In this document: positions 1-4,721 of the stretch, one piece after another
Numbering within the stretch: the first letter of the stretch is position 1
How the letters are laid out: each line of letters begins with the position of its first letter
Source: CAYVNU01 sp964453265
Lineage (GTDB): Bacteria; Patescibacteriota; Doudnabacteria; UBA920
Reading direction: 5' to 3'
Length of the DNA: 11,376 nucleotides
Assembly: GCA_964453265.1 (NCBI GenBank)
Contig: CAYVNU010000030.1
Location: 1-11,376 of the forward strand
The notes under the pieces: generated by a model
The model's database searches: none
Told to the model about the DNA's origin: nothing
What the model saw: only the letters and a program-made list of their open reading frames with translations
Program-made: the position numbers and the translations under genes

Positions 1-48
1 CTCCTTGCCATGGAGAGGATAGGGGTTCGATTCCCCTTAGCCGCTCCA
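1..48 (+). tRNA. tRNA-Gly(GCC), 3' part only
   Basis: The window opens inside a tRNA. The anticodon stem CTCC/GGAG encloses the loop TTGCCAT, giving anticodon GCC. The T arm follows (AGGGG, TTCGATT, CCCCT), then acceptor strand TAGCCGC, discriminator T73 and an encoded CCA ending at 48. T73 is the usual discriminator of bacterial tRNA-Gly. The 5' half (acceptor and D arm) lies outside the window. The last 22 bases recur at 241-262 and the last 12 at 1299-1310. Confidence 0.88.
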
Positions 49-58
49 AAAGAAAACA

Positions 59-89
59 CCTCACCCCTCGCGGGTGGGGTGATTTCTTT
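59..89 (+). terminator. Intrinsic terminator after tRNA-Gly
   Basis: TCACCCC (61-67) pairs with GGGGTGA (76-82), followed by a T-rich tail. It sits 12 bases after the CCA end, as expected for a tRNA transcription unit. Confidence 0.75.
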
Positions 90-96
90 TAGGGTA

Positions 97-262
97 TGGC
101 GTTAAGGGGAATCGAACGGGAACGTTTCCCGATTTATCGGGAAACCAAAAGCGAGCGAGCGCAGCTTTTGGTAGTGGCGGGCCCGCGTTAGGCGTTATAC
201 AATACGAGCCGAAGGCGAGAAGAGTATAGCCGTGGGCGGGTCGATTCCCCTTAGCCGCTCCA
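97..262. repeat. Palindrome-rich element with tRNA T-arm-like inverted ends
   Basis: The block is much more GC-rich than its surroundings. It is bounded by the perfect 13-bp inverted repeat TAAGGGGAATCGA (103-115) and TCGATTCCCCTTA (241-253), which is the T-arm/acceptor sequence of the tRNA-Gly at 1-48. Inside are further hairpins: GTTTCCCGAT/ATCGGGAAAC (124-133/136-145), CAAAAGC/GCTTTTG (146-152/164-170), the palindrome GCGGGCCCGC (177-186), and an imperfect pair GGCGTTATAC/GTATAGCC (191-200/224-231). The right end continues into a complete copy of the tRNA-Gly tail (241-262). There is no open reading frame. It resembles REP-type palindromic repeats; mobility is an inference. Confidence 0.6.
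241..262 (+). repeat. Second copy of tRNA-Gly 3' end (att-like direct repeat)
   Basis: The 22 bases are identical to 27-48, covering the T loop, the 3' strand of the T stem, the acceptor 3' strand and CCA. No tRNA body precedes it, so it is a tRNA fragment. Like the first copy it is followed at once by a terminator-like hairpin. tRNA 3' ends are the classical attachment sites of tyrosine integrases, but no integrase is visible here. Confidence 0.75.
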
Positions 263-297
263 AGAAAAAATCACCATTTCATATGGTGATTTTTTCT
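263..297 (+). terminator. Terminator-like hairpin after tRNA-tail copy 2
   Basis: AAAAAATCACCAT (265-277) pairs perfectly with ATGGTGATTTTTT (283-295) around a 5-base loop. The flanking A and T runs make it potentially active in both directions. Confidence 0.75.
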
Positions 298-336
298 TTG
301 TTTGTGGGTAATGGGACCTATCCCCCTGCGCCCCAT

Positions 337-381
337 AGAGCCCTAAGTAGCATCGGAGGGCTCTACTAGGGTTAGCCCTCC
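337..381 (+). promoter_or_regulatory. Two mutually exclusive hairpins upstream of the 438 gene
   Basis: AGGGCT (357-362) can pair upstream as AGAGCCCT/AGGGCTCT (337-344/357-364) or downstream as GGAGGGCT/AGCCCTCC (355-362/374-381). Both stems are perfect 8-mers and share the same central strand. The probable promoter of the 438 gene lies downstream of them (398-403), so they are not in that gene's leader unless transcription starts further upstream. The function is unknown. Confidence 0.45.
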
Positions 382-394
382 AAAAAATAAATAA

Positions 395-403
395 ATGCTA
401 TAA
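395..403 (+). promoter_or_regulatory. Extended -10 promoter for the 438 gene
   Basis: TG at 395-396, one base, then a consensus TATAAT at 398-403. There is no good -35, which extended -10 promoters can do without. It predicts a start near 410 and a 28-base leader without an SD. Confidence 0.55.
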
Positions 404-437
404 TTAATTCAATAATCGAGCTAATTAAAAAAATTTT

Positions 438-926
438 ATGAAAGAAGGAGAGCTTGAAATTGAAAAAAAAATCGAATTAGAAAATAAGCTTAAAGCCCGC
501 GCCTGGGTACGGAAAAATATGGAAAGCCTTATTACCGCCTTAAATAAATCTCGAGAAAGTATTTTGGAAGTTTTTAAAAAGAATCCGGATTTACTAGACT
601 ATCTAAATTCTCCCGGAGAAGATGCCTTTTCGTCTCCAATTTGCGGGCCGTTAATGAAGCATTTCCCAGATTCTTTACTTGGTGAAGCAAATAAAATTCT
701 TAGTGGAGCTGGGAAACAAGGTAGAGAAATAAACCATGCATTCTTCATGCTTGGAAATTATATTATAGATCCGACTTTTGGACAATTTATTCCCGAGCTT
801 GATAAATCTATTAGTGAACACCCGGAATTATTTGAAGGAAGGATTTTAGTAGCTACTTCAAAGGAAATACAAACAATATTTAATTTAAATTACCAAATCC
901 CTACTAAGCAAAACGAATCCAAATAA
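438..926 (+). CDS. Unknown protein, possible papain/transglutaminase-fold cysteine enzyme
   Basis: 162 residues with no signal peptide or membrane segment; I do not recognise a named family. Residues 1-50 are charged and helical. Around residues 64-118 there is a Cys-His-Asp arrangement: C69 in PICGPL, H100 in INHAFF, and D111 in IIDPTFGQF. The spacing and the phrase H-A-F-x(7)-I-D-P-T recall the His and Asp motifs of transglutaminase-like, NAT-like or C58-type cysteine enzymes. This is my inference from motif shape alone; the similarity is weak and the fold could be different. The ATG at 438 has no SD, and an extended -10 lies 35 bases upstream. The gene lies between copies of the tRNA-Gly 3' end, with no integrase or phage genes beside it. 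Confidence 0.75.
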   Translation: MKEGELEIEKKIELENKLKARAWVRKNMESLITALNKSRESILEVFKKNPDLLDYLNSPGEDAFSSPICGPLMKHFPDSLLGEANKILSGAGKQGREINHAFFMLGNYIIDPTFGQFIPELDKSISEHPELFEGRILVATSKEIQTIFNLNYQIPTKQNESK

Positions 927-981
927 GATTAGTTTTTAGTTATACTAAAACGCATCCGGTAAAAATAATAAATACAAAAAT

Positions 982-1254
982 ATGTTAATTCTTCTACCTG
1001 TAATTATTTTGGTCATTTTAGGAGCAGTCGGCTACATACTCTACCCCAAAAATACCAGTCAAAAATTTAATGTAAAAATAAGATTCACCCTACTGCTCCC
1101 AATACTATCAGGGATAATTTCTTATTTTATATATTCCAATGGACAAATTGGTGATTTTTATTTTAGTGCTTTTATATTCTTTGTAGGAGCTTTACTAACA
1201 GGTTTAGTAATTGACTTTATTTTTAACTACTTTAAATCAAAGCAAAACGCATAA
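982..1254 (+). CDS. Small three-helix membrane protein, unknown
   Basis: 90 residues, nearly all hydrophobic. Three membrane segments are visible at about residues 2-21, 34-51 and 59-81, separated by a basic loop (KNTSQKFNVKIR) and a short polar loop (YSNGQIGD), with a basic C-terminus FNYFKSKQNA. No enzymatic motif is visible. It lies 55 bases after the 438 gene and may be co-transcribed with it, although a TATACT sequence at 941-946 could be a weak -10. The ATG has no SD. It is too short and generic to assign; a small integral membrane partner of the upstream protein is possible but unproven. Confidence 0.6.
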   Translation: MLILLPVIILVILGAVGYILYPKNTSQKFNVKIRFTLLLPILSGIISYFIYSNGQIGDFYFSAFIFFVGALLTGLVIDFIFNYFKSKQNA

Positions 1255-1298
1255 AATTTTTCAGTTATACTTTATCAACTGATTCTAAAATACTTTAT

Positions 1299-1310
1299 TT
1301 AGCCGCTCCA
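1299..1310 (+). repeat. Third, short copy of tRNA-Gly 3' end
   Basis: TTAGCCGCTCCA is identical to 37-48 and 251-262 (acceptor 3' strand, discriminator and CCA). Its left flank (TACTTTAT) bears no resemblance to a T arm, so only the tail was copied. It too is followed directly by a terminator-type hairpin. Confidence 0.65.
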
Positions 1311-1311
1311 C

Positions 1312-1341
1312 AAAAAACATCTCTTAATTGAGATGTTTTTT
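1312..1341 (+). terminator. Terminator after the small membrane gene
   Basis: AAAAAACATCTC (1312-1323) pairs perfectly with GAGATGTTTTTT (1330-1341) around TTAATT, with two more T after the stem. It could end transcription of the two-gene unit 438-1254, and from the opposite strand too. Confidence 0.8.
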
Positions 1342-1484
1342 TGATTTTTAAACAAACGTGTTTTTGGCAAAATCCAATCTTAAAATATATAAATTTCGCT
1401 TATTTAAGCGGGGTGAATTTGGCCAAAAGTAAGAGCAAAGAAATGTTTTTTGGCTTAAATATGGCTTATTTATGCTAAAAAGGC
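1342..1484. other. AT-rich non-coding stretch
   Basis: No gene seen. It contains the inverted repeat CGCTTA/TAAGCG (1397-1402/1405-1410) and one GGCTTATTTA motif (1463-1472), whose complement TAAATAAGCC lies on the other side of the promoter at 1559-1568. The same motif occurs in the S1 leader. Confidence 0.4.
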
Positions 1485-1513
1485 TTGAAATTTCCCTGCA
1501 AAGGGAGTATAAT
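1485..1513 (+). promoter_or_regulatory. Sigma70-type promoter of the GH73-like gene
   Basis: TTGAAA (1485-1490), a 17-bp spacer and a perfect TATAAT (1508-1513). The spacer holds a small palindrome, CCCT-GCAA-AGGG (1494-1505), a possible operator. The predicted start is near 1520, leaving a leader of about 190 bases before the ATG at 1713. Confidence 0.8.
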
Positions 1514-1523
1514 ATCTTTTAAG

Positions 1524-1546
1524 AAAGTGCTTCATGGCACTTTTTT
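1524..1546 (+). terminator. Terminator-like hairpin at the extreme 5' end of the leader
   Basis: AAAGTGC (1524-1530) pairs with GCACTTT (1537-1543) and runs into six T. It begins only about five bases after the predicted start, so it would either abort most transcripts or act as a 5' stabilising hairpin. AAAGTGC has a second exact partner at 1633-1639. Confidence 0.6.
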
Positions 1547-1547
1547 A

Positions 1548-1667
1548 TTTCCCCGCTATAAATAAGCCACAAGCCTATTTAAGGGGAAAAGCCAATATCT
1601 TAACTTATTAATAAGGTCGACATTTGGCTTTTGCACTTTAACTATTTTACCTAAATTGCTTTAAAGA
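1548..1667 (+). promoter_or_regulatory. Structured 5' leader with competing helices
   Basis: Three helices can be read directly. TTTCCCC/GGGGAAA (1548-1554/1583-1589) is capped by an imperfect AAATA-A-GC/GC-C-TATTT stem. AAAAGCCAA/TTGGCTTTT (1587-1595/1624-1632) encloses the palindrome CTTATTAATAAG (1604-1615). CTTTAA/TTAAAG pairs 1635-1640 with 1662-1667. The first two overlap by AAA (1587-1589). GCACTTT (1633-1639) can close the whole domain by pairing with AAAGTGC (1524-1530). It matches no riboswitch class I can recognise by eye. Confidence 0.5.
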
Positions 1668-1712
1668 CTAACCTCTTTAATAGCACAGGAAGAAAGGAGT
1701 TTGATTCAAAGA

Positions 1713-2357
1713 ATGAAAGCTCTTTCTACCTTGAAGTCTGCCATTAACCTTAGCTCACTTTTCGGCATTATTGCTTTGGTTATGCTTGTGCCGGTTATTT
1801 TCCCGCACTTTGCATTAGCTGCCGAGCTTCAGACATCAAGCCAAGCTTTAGTATTTGACATCAAAGACTTTTCAAAAATAGAAACCAAAAACCTGTTGAC
1901 TTTAGAAGACATTTCAGCAGAAGACCCATTAGTCAAAAATTTAAAAACTTACTTACAAAAATACGGTTCCCCTTTAGACGTTTATGCTGCAGATATAATT
2001 CAGCAGCCTCGTTGGGATGACGCTTTAGCCATTAGCTTCGTTGAAAGCAATATGGGTAAATATTGTTTTGACAACAATTGTAGCGGTATTGGTGTTAAGC
2101 CCGGACATCCGTCTTGGAGAAAATATAAGTCTAAACTAGATTGGTTTAAAGATTTAAGCGTTCTCTTACAAAAACCTATTTATAGCGAAAAGTATACAAC
2201 TTTTAGAAAAATGAAAGGTGTATACGTACAACCAGGAAGTGAAAATTGGGTTAGAGGCGCGGAAAAAATTAAATCCGAACTTACCGCGATACAAGAAAAA
2301 TCTGAACAGGAAAGATTAGCTTTAATTGAACACTATCAATTAGCTTTAGCTCAGTAA
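1713..2357 (+). CDS. Secreted GH73-like glucosaminidase/peptidoglycan hydrolase
   Basis: 214 residues from the ATG. A signal peptide covers residues 1-36, with hydrophobic core 15-35 and an ALA/A cleavage context, so the enzyme should act outside the membrane. The domain at about 85-195 carries the lysozyme-like signature of GH73: E111 in SFVESNMGKYC, then NNCSGIGVKP (121-130). This parallels the E-S-x-x-G-K ... N-N-x-x-G-I-K pattern; E111 is the likely catalytic acid. C118 and C123 could form a disulfide. The C-terminus is a charged helix. The expected role is cleavage of peptidoglycan glycan strands during growth, division or host contact. An in-frame TTG at 1701 lies only one base after AAGGAG (1694-1699), too close for normal initiation. 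ATG 1713 is 13 bases away, which is long but more plausible. A terminator follows. Confidence 0.8.
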   Translation: MKALSTLKSAINLSSLFGIIALVMLVPVIFPHFALAAELQTSSQALVFDIKDFSKIETKNLLTLEDISAEDPLVKNLKTYLQKYGSPLDVYAADIIQQPRWDDALAISFVESNMGKYCFDNNCSGIGVKPGHPSWRKYKSKLDWFKDLSVLLQKPIYSEKYTTFRKMKGVYVQPGSENWVRGAEKIKSELTAIQEKSEQERLALIEHYQLALAQ

Positions 2358-2363
2358 AAATAC

Positions 2364-2393
2364 GAAAGCCCCTCCTTTTAAAGAGGGGCTTTC
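2364..2393 (+). terminator. Terminator of the GH73-like gene
   Basis: GAAAGCCCCTC (2364-2374) pairs with GAGGGGCTTTC (2383-2393), a perfect 11-bp stem six bases after the stop codon. The T tract is short (TTTC within the stem), but the stem is strong. Confidence 0.85.
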
Positions 2394-2395
2394 TA

Positions 2396-2424
2396 TTGCC
2401 TATTTTCCAAATTTTAAGTAGAAT
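2396..2424 (+). promoter_or_regulatory. Promoter of tRNA-Cys
   Basis: TTGCCT (2396-2401), a 17-bp spacer and TAGAAT (2419-2424). The predicted start is about 12 bases before the mature tRNA end. Confidence 0.55.
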
Positions 2425-2442
2425 TATAGGGCAAATTCTTTT

Positions 2443-2517
2443 GGTGCAGTGGCGAAGTGGTAACGCGGCGGTCTGCAAAACCGCAATGCATGGGTTCGAT
2501 TCCCATCTGCACCTCCA
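2443..2517 (+). tRNA. tRNA-Cys(GCA)
   Basis: A complete cloverleaf: acceptor GGTGCAG/CTGCACC, D stem GCG/CGC, anticodon stem GCGGT/ACCGC with loop CTGCAAA (anticodon GCA), T arm TGGG-TTCGATT-CCCA, discriminator T73 (a Cys identity element) and encoded CCA. A minus-strand reading frame across this locus is only antisense tRNA. Confidence 0.97.
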
Positions 2518-2554
2518 AAGATTATTTACATTTAGCTTCATTTAAAGTTTAGAC

Positions 2555-2583
2555 TTGAAAAAGTTTTCAAAATTTAGTATATT
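2555..2583 (+). promoter_or_regulatory. Promoter of tRNA-Leu
   Basis: TTGAAA (2555-2560), a 17-bp spacer and TATATT (2578-2583). The start is predicted near 2590, nine bases before the mature tRNA. tRNA-Leu therefore has its own promoter, separate from that of tRNA-Cys. Confidence 0.75.
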
Positions 2584-2598
2584 TTACAGCACACACTA

Positions 2599-2685
2599 GC
2601 CGGTGTGGCGGAACTGGCATACGCTACTGACTTAAGATCAGTCGCCCTTACGGGATTGTGGGTTCAACTCCCACCACCGGCACCA
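2599..2685 (+). tRNA. tRNA-Leu(UAA)
   Basis: An 87-base class II tRNA. Acceptor GCCGGTG/CACCGGC, anticodon stem ACTGA/TCAGT with loop CTTAAGA (anticodon TAA), a long variable arm (CGCCCTTACGGGATTG), T arm GTGGG-TTCAACT-CCCAC, discriminator A73 and encoded CCA. Confidence 0.97.
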
Positions 2686-2688
2686 CAT

Positions 2689-2714
2689 AAAAAATCACCT
2701 TCGGGTGATTTTTT
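2689..2714 (+). terminator. Terminator of tRNA-Leu
   Basis: AAAAAATCACC (2689-2699) pairs with GGTGATTTTTT (2704-2714) around a TTCG tetraloop. This is a textbook intrinsic terminator. Confidence 0.93.
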
Positions 2715-2723
2715 ATTTTTTGT

Positions 2724-2752
2724 TTGACAAATAAAACTCTTGGTGTTAAATT
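2724..2752 (+). promoter_or_regulatory. Promoter P1, upstream of a terminated short transcript
   Basis: Consensus TTGACA (2724-2729), a 17-bp spacer and TAAATT (2747-2752). No gene follows before the terminator at 2849-2881. Confidence 0.6.
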
Positions 2753-2758
2753 ATTTTT

Positions 2759-2881
2759 ATCGTTTAACTTTACAGGAGTTGCACAAACATAAAACAAACT
2801 TACTTTCAAACCAAAATCAAGCAAGTCAACTCAATGGCTTAGTTAAAGGCAACTAGATTATACAACTAGATGCTTTTTTTT
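2759..2881 (+). ncRNA. Candidate small RNA or attenuator leader (about 120 nt)
   Basis: It is bounded by promoter P1 and an intrinsic terminator, and no convincing reading frame lies between. TTTAACT (2763-2769) can pair with AGTTAAA (2841-2847). AGTTGC (2777-2782) can pair with GCAACT (2849-2854), which is the 5' arm of the terminator; that pairing would disrupt the terminator. It could be an independent small RNA or an attenuated leader of the decarboxylase gene. An independent promoter for that gene directly downstream favours the former. Confidence 0.4.
2849..2881 (+). terminator. Terminator of the P1 transcript
   Basis: GCA-A-CTAG (2849-2856) pairs with CTAG-A-TGC (2866-2873), seven of eight positions matched, followed by eight T. 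The stem can extend using AAA at 2845-2847 with the T run. Confidence 0.7.
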
Positions 2882-2886
2882 GTTTC

Positions 2887-2915
2887 TTGACAAATTTCTA
2901 TAAAAATGGTATTAT
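2887..2915 (+). promoter_or_regulatory. Promoter P2 of the decarboxylase gene
   Basis: TTGACA (2887-2892), a 17-bp spacer and TATTAT (2910-2915), starting six bases after the upstream terminator's T run. It predicts a 26-base leader without an SD. Confidence 0.85.
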
Positions 2916-2947
2916 AGCAAGTTATTAAATTAACACTTTTTATAACA

Positions 2948-4333
2948 ATGACAACTAAATCTGCTGCGAAAAAGAAAAATGGTTTTAAAAAATTCTGGCG
3001 CCTTGGATTAGACGAGGTAAATACCGGAAACTTTGATATTGGTCCAGATGGAGAATTAATTGTAAGGGAAGGAAACTTCCAATACAATATTTTTGATATT
3101 GTAAAAAAATACGGAACTTCCACGGAAATAGTTTTCCCAACCATTATTGAAAATCGCGTACGTGATTTAATCGAGACTTTTAATGCTTACATAAAAGTTT
3201 TGGGCTATAAGGGAAAATTCTATTACCACTACGCCATGAAGGTTAACCAAAATAAAGAGTTTGTGCTGCCGGCAGTAGCTGAAGGCGCTAATTTAGATGT
3301 AGCATCAGCCAACGAACTTTATTTGGTAAAGAAAATGATAGAACAAGATAAATTTAATGCCAAAATTCGCGTAATTTGCAACGGCCCAAAGACTCCTAAG
3401 TATATGGAGTTAATTGAGGAGCTTAAAAGCAAAGGCTTAATTGTAATTCCTATTATTGAAGACCACGTAGAATTAGAACGCATGTCTAAATTTAAAGGCG
3501 AAGTCGGTATCAGGGTTAATTTAGATGTAAAAGTAGACAGCCATTGGGATAAAAAATATAACCGCTACGGTTTTACCGAAAGCGAATTGCTATCCTTAGG
3601 AAAAATCCGTAACCTCTCAGTACTTCACTACCACATATCCAGTCAAATCGAAAAAATTGACGGTTTTATAAAACCATTAAAACGCGCGATTGAACTCTAC
3701 GCAAAATTAAGAGAAAAAAACCCAGGGTTAGACACTTTAGATATTGGCGGGGGAGCGGGAGTGCCTTATGAAAAAAAGAAAAATTTTTATTCAGCCAAAA
3801 ATTTAATCCAGCAAATTGTTAAAACCGCCAAAACTCACTGTGACAAAGTTGGTGTAAGACACCCAAATCTTATAACTGAATGGGGTCGCTACGTAGCGGC
3901 GCCTGCCCAAATTACCATTTATAAAATTTTGGCAGAAAAAACCGTAGACAACAAAGGCAACAACAAATGGTATGTTATAGACGGCAGTTTCATGAATGAT
4001 CTTATAGATACCTGGGCTATTCACCAAAAGTGGCACGTAATACCGGTAAATAACATGAACAACAAAAAACTAGAAAAAGTCTGGCTGGCCGGATCTTCCT
4101 GCGATTCTGACGACAAATACACTGCCGGTGGTTCTTACATACTCTTACCAAGACTTTCAGATTGTGATGAATTATACGTAGCCTTGCTAGACACCGGAGC
4201 ATACCAAGACAGCTTAGCTTCACACCACTGCCTGCTTTCTTCACCCGCAAAATTAATTGCCGCCAACGGCGAGATTAAAATTGCCAGGCGTAGAGAAATT
4301 CCGGAAGAAGTGGGTAAACAATTTGGGTGGTAG
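2948..4333 (+). CDS. speA: SpeA-like arginine decarboxylase, compact form
   Basis: 461 residues, a PLP fold III (alanine racemase-type barrel) decarboxylase. The nearest family is biosynthetic arginine decarboxylase, which makes agmatine for polyamine synthesis. Visible landmarks: PLP lysine K98 in YAMKVNQ (compare SpeA PIKVNQ), CNGPKTPKY (144-152), HYHISSQI (227-234), the phosphate-binding GGG (267-269), TEWGR (310-314), DTWAIHQ (354-360, compare SpeA DAWGIDQ), the active-site CDSDD (385-389) and TGAYQ (416-420). SpeA proteins are about 630-660 residues. The helical-bundle insert normally between the SE-x-GR motif and the DAWGIDQ motif is absent (only about 40 residues separate them), as is the far C-terminal extension. 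Substrate is therefore uncertain; lysine, ornithine or carboxynorspermidine are alternatives. The ATG has no SD. No agmatinase or other polyamine gene is in the window. Confidence 0.85.
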   Translation: MTTKSAAKKKNGFKKFWRLGLDEVNTGNFDIGPDGELIVREGNFQYNIFDIVKKYGTSTEIVFPTIIENRVRDLIETFNAYIKVLGYKGKFYYHYAMKVNQNKEFVLPAVAEGANLDVASANELYLVKKMIEQDKFNAKIRVICNGPKTPKYMELIEELKSKGLIVIPIIEDHVELERMSKFKGEVGIRVNLDVKVDSHWDKKYNRYGFTESELLSLGKIRNLSVLHYHISSQIEKIDGFIKPLKRAIELYAKLREKNPGLDTLDIGGGAGVPYEKKKNFYSAKNLIQQIVKTAKTHCDKVGVRHPNLITEWGRYVAAPAQITIYKILAEKTVDNKGNNKWYVIDGSFMNDLIDTWAIHQKWHVIPVNNMNNKKLEKVWLAGSSCDSDDKYTAGGSYILLPRLSDCDELYVALLDTGAYQDSLASHHCLLSSPAKLIAANGEIKIARRREIPEEVGKQFGW

Positions 4334-4344
4334 TATAAAAATAC

Positions 4345-4374
4345 AAAAAGAGCCTAAAACATAGGCTCTTTTTT
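4345..4374 (+). terminator. Terminator of the decarboxylase gene
   Basis: AAAAAGAGCCTA (4345-4356) pairs with TAGGCTCTTTTT (4362-4373), a perfect 12-bp stem with a 5-base loop. Confidence 0.92.
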
Positions 4375-4391
4375 AATTTCAGTCTTTTATA

Positions 4392-4400
4392 TGGTATAAT
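4392..4400 (+). promoter_or_regulatory. Extended -10 promoter of the DUF378 gene
   Basis: TG (4392-4393), one base, then TATAAT (4395-4400). No clear -35. The leader would be about 48 bases. Confidence 0.65.
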
Positions 4401-4454
4401 AGATATACAAATGTTAATTATAAAAATTACATTTTTTGAAAGGGGGTGAACAAA

Positions 4455-4679
4455 ATGAAAGCACTGCACATGGTAGCATGGATCCTTGTTATTGTAGGCG
4501 CCCTTAATTGGGGCTTAGTAGGCGCCCTTAATTTCAATTTAGTTATGTATTTACTCGGCGTAGGTATTGCAGCTAAAGTTGTTTATGTTCTAGTTGGTCT
4601 CTCAGCTATTTACGAATTAGTCACCCACAAACAAACTTGCAAAGCATGTTCGAGTGGCGCTAGCCAACCGACAATGTAA
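4455..4679 (+). CDS. DUF378 family small membrane protein
   Basis: 74 residues with two membrane helices: about residues 7-28 (LVIVGALNWGLVGALNFNL) and 34-55 (LGVGIAAKVVYVLVGLSAIYEL). The ALNWGLVGA signature and the overall form match the DUF378 family, whose function is unknown. The C-terminal tail has a CxxC pair (TCKACSS), which could bind metal or be redox-active. An in-frame GTG at 4446 overlaps the SD itself. AAAGGGGGTG, with one mismatch to the ideal SD, ends at 4447 and points to ATG 4455, so the later start is chosen. It is a single-gene unit with its own promoter and a terminator shared with S1. Confidence 0.88.
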   Translation: MKALHMVAWILVIVGALNWGLVGALNFNLVMYLLGVGIAAKVVYVLVGLSAIYELVTHKQTCKACSSGASQPTM

Positions 4680-4682
4680 AAT

Positions 4683-4718
4683 AAAAAAACAGCATCTTTT
4701 ACAAGATGCTGTTTTTTT
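4683..4718. terminator. Bidirectional terminator between DUF378 and S1 genes
   Basis: AAAAAAACAGCATCTT (4683-4698) pairs perfectly with AAGATGCTGTTTTTTT (4703-4718), a 16-bp stem with a 4-base loop. A and T runs on both sides allow it to end both convergent transcripts. Confidence 0.93.
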
Positions 4719-4721
4719 TAT

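Noticed and set aside
97..262. CRISPR array or a second complete tRNA in the palindromic block
   Set aside because: There is no regularly spaced direct repeat, and no D or anticodon arm precedes the tRNA tail.
938..1271. Nine-base direct repeat AGTTATACT at 938-946 and 1263-1271 flanking the membrane gene
   Set aside because: It is short, AT-rich and contains a -10-like TATACT; chance is likely and there is no inverted end or transposase.
1701..1703. TTG as the start of the GH73-like gene
   Set aside because: It is one base from the SD; ATG 1713 gives a normal signal peptide and a more plausible, though long, spacing.
2281..2541. Minus-strand reading frame of 86 codons
   Set aside because: It runs antisense through tRNA-Cys and the terminator at 2364-2393; its WESNPC-type residues are the usual translation of an antisense tRNA.
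2778..2855. Leader peptide starting TTG at 2779 after AGGAG
   Set aside because: The SD touches the start codon, and the 25-residue product shows no run of a regulatory amino acid such as arginine.
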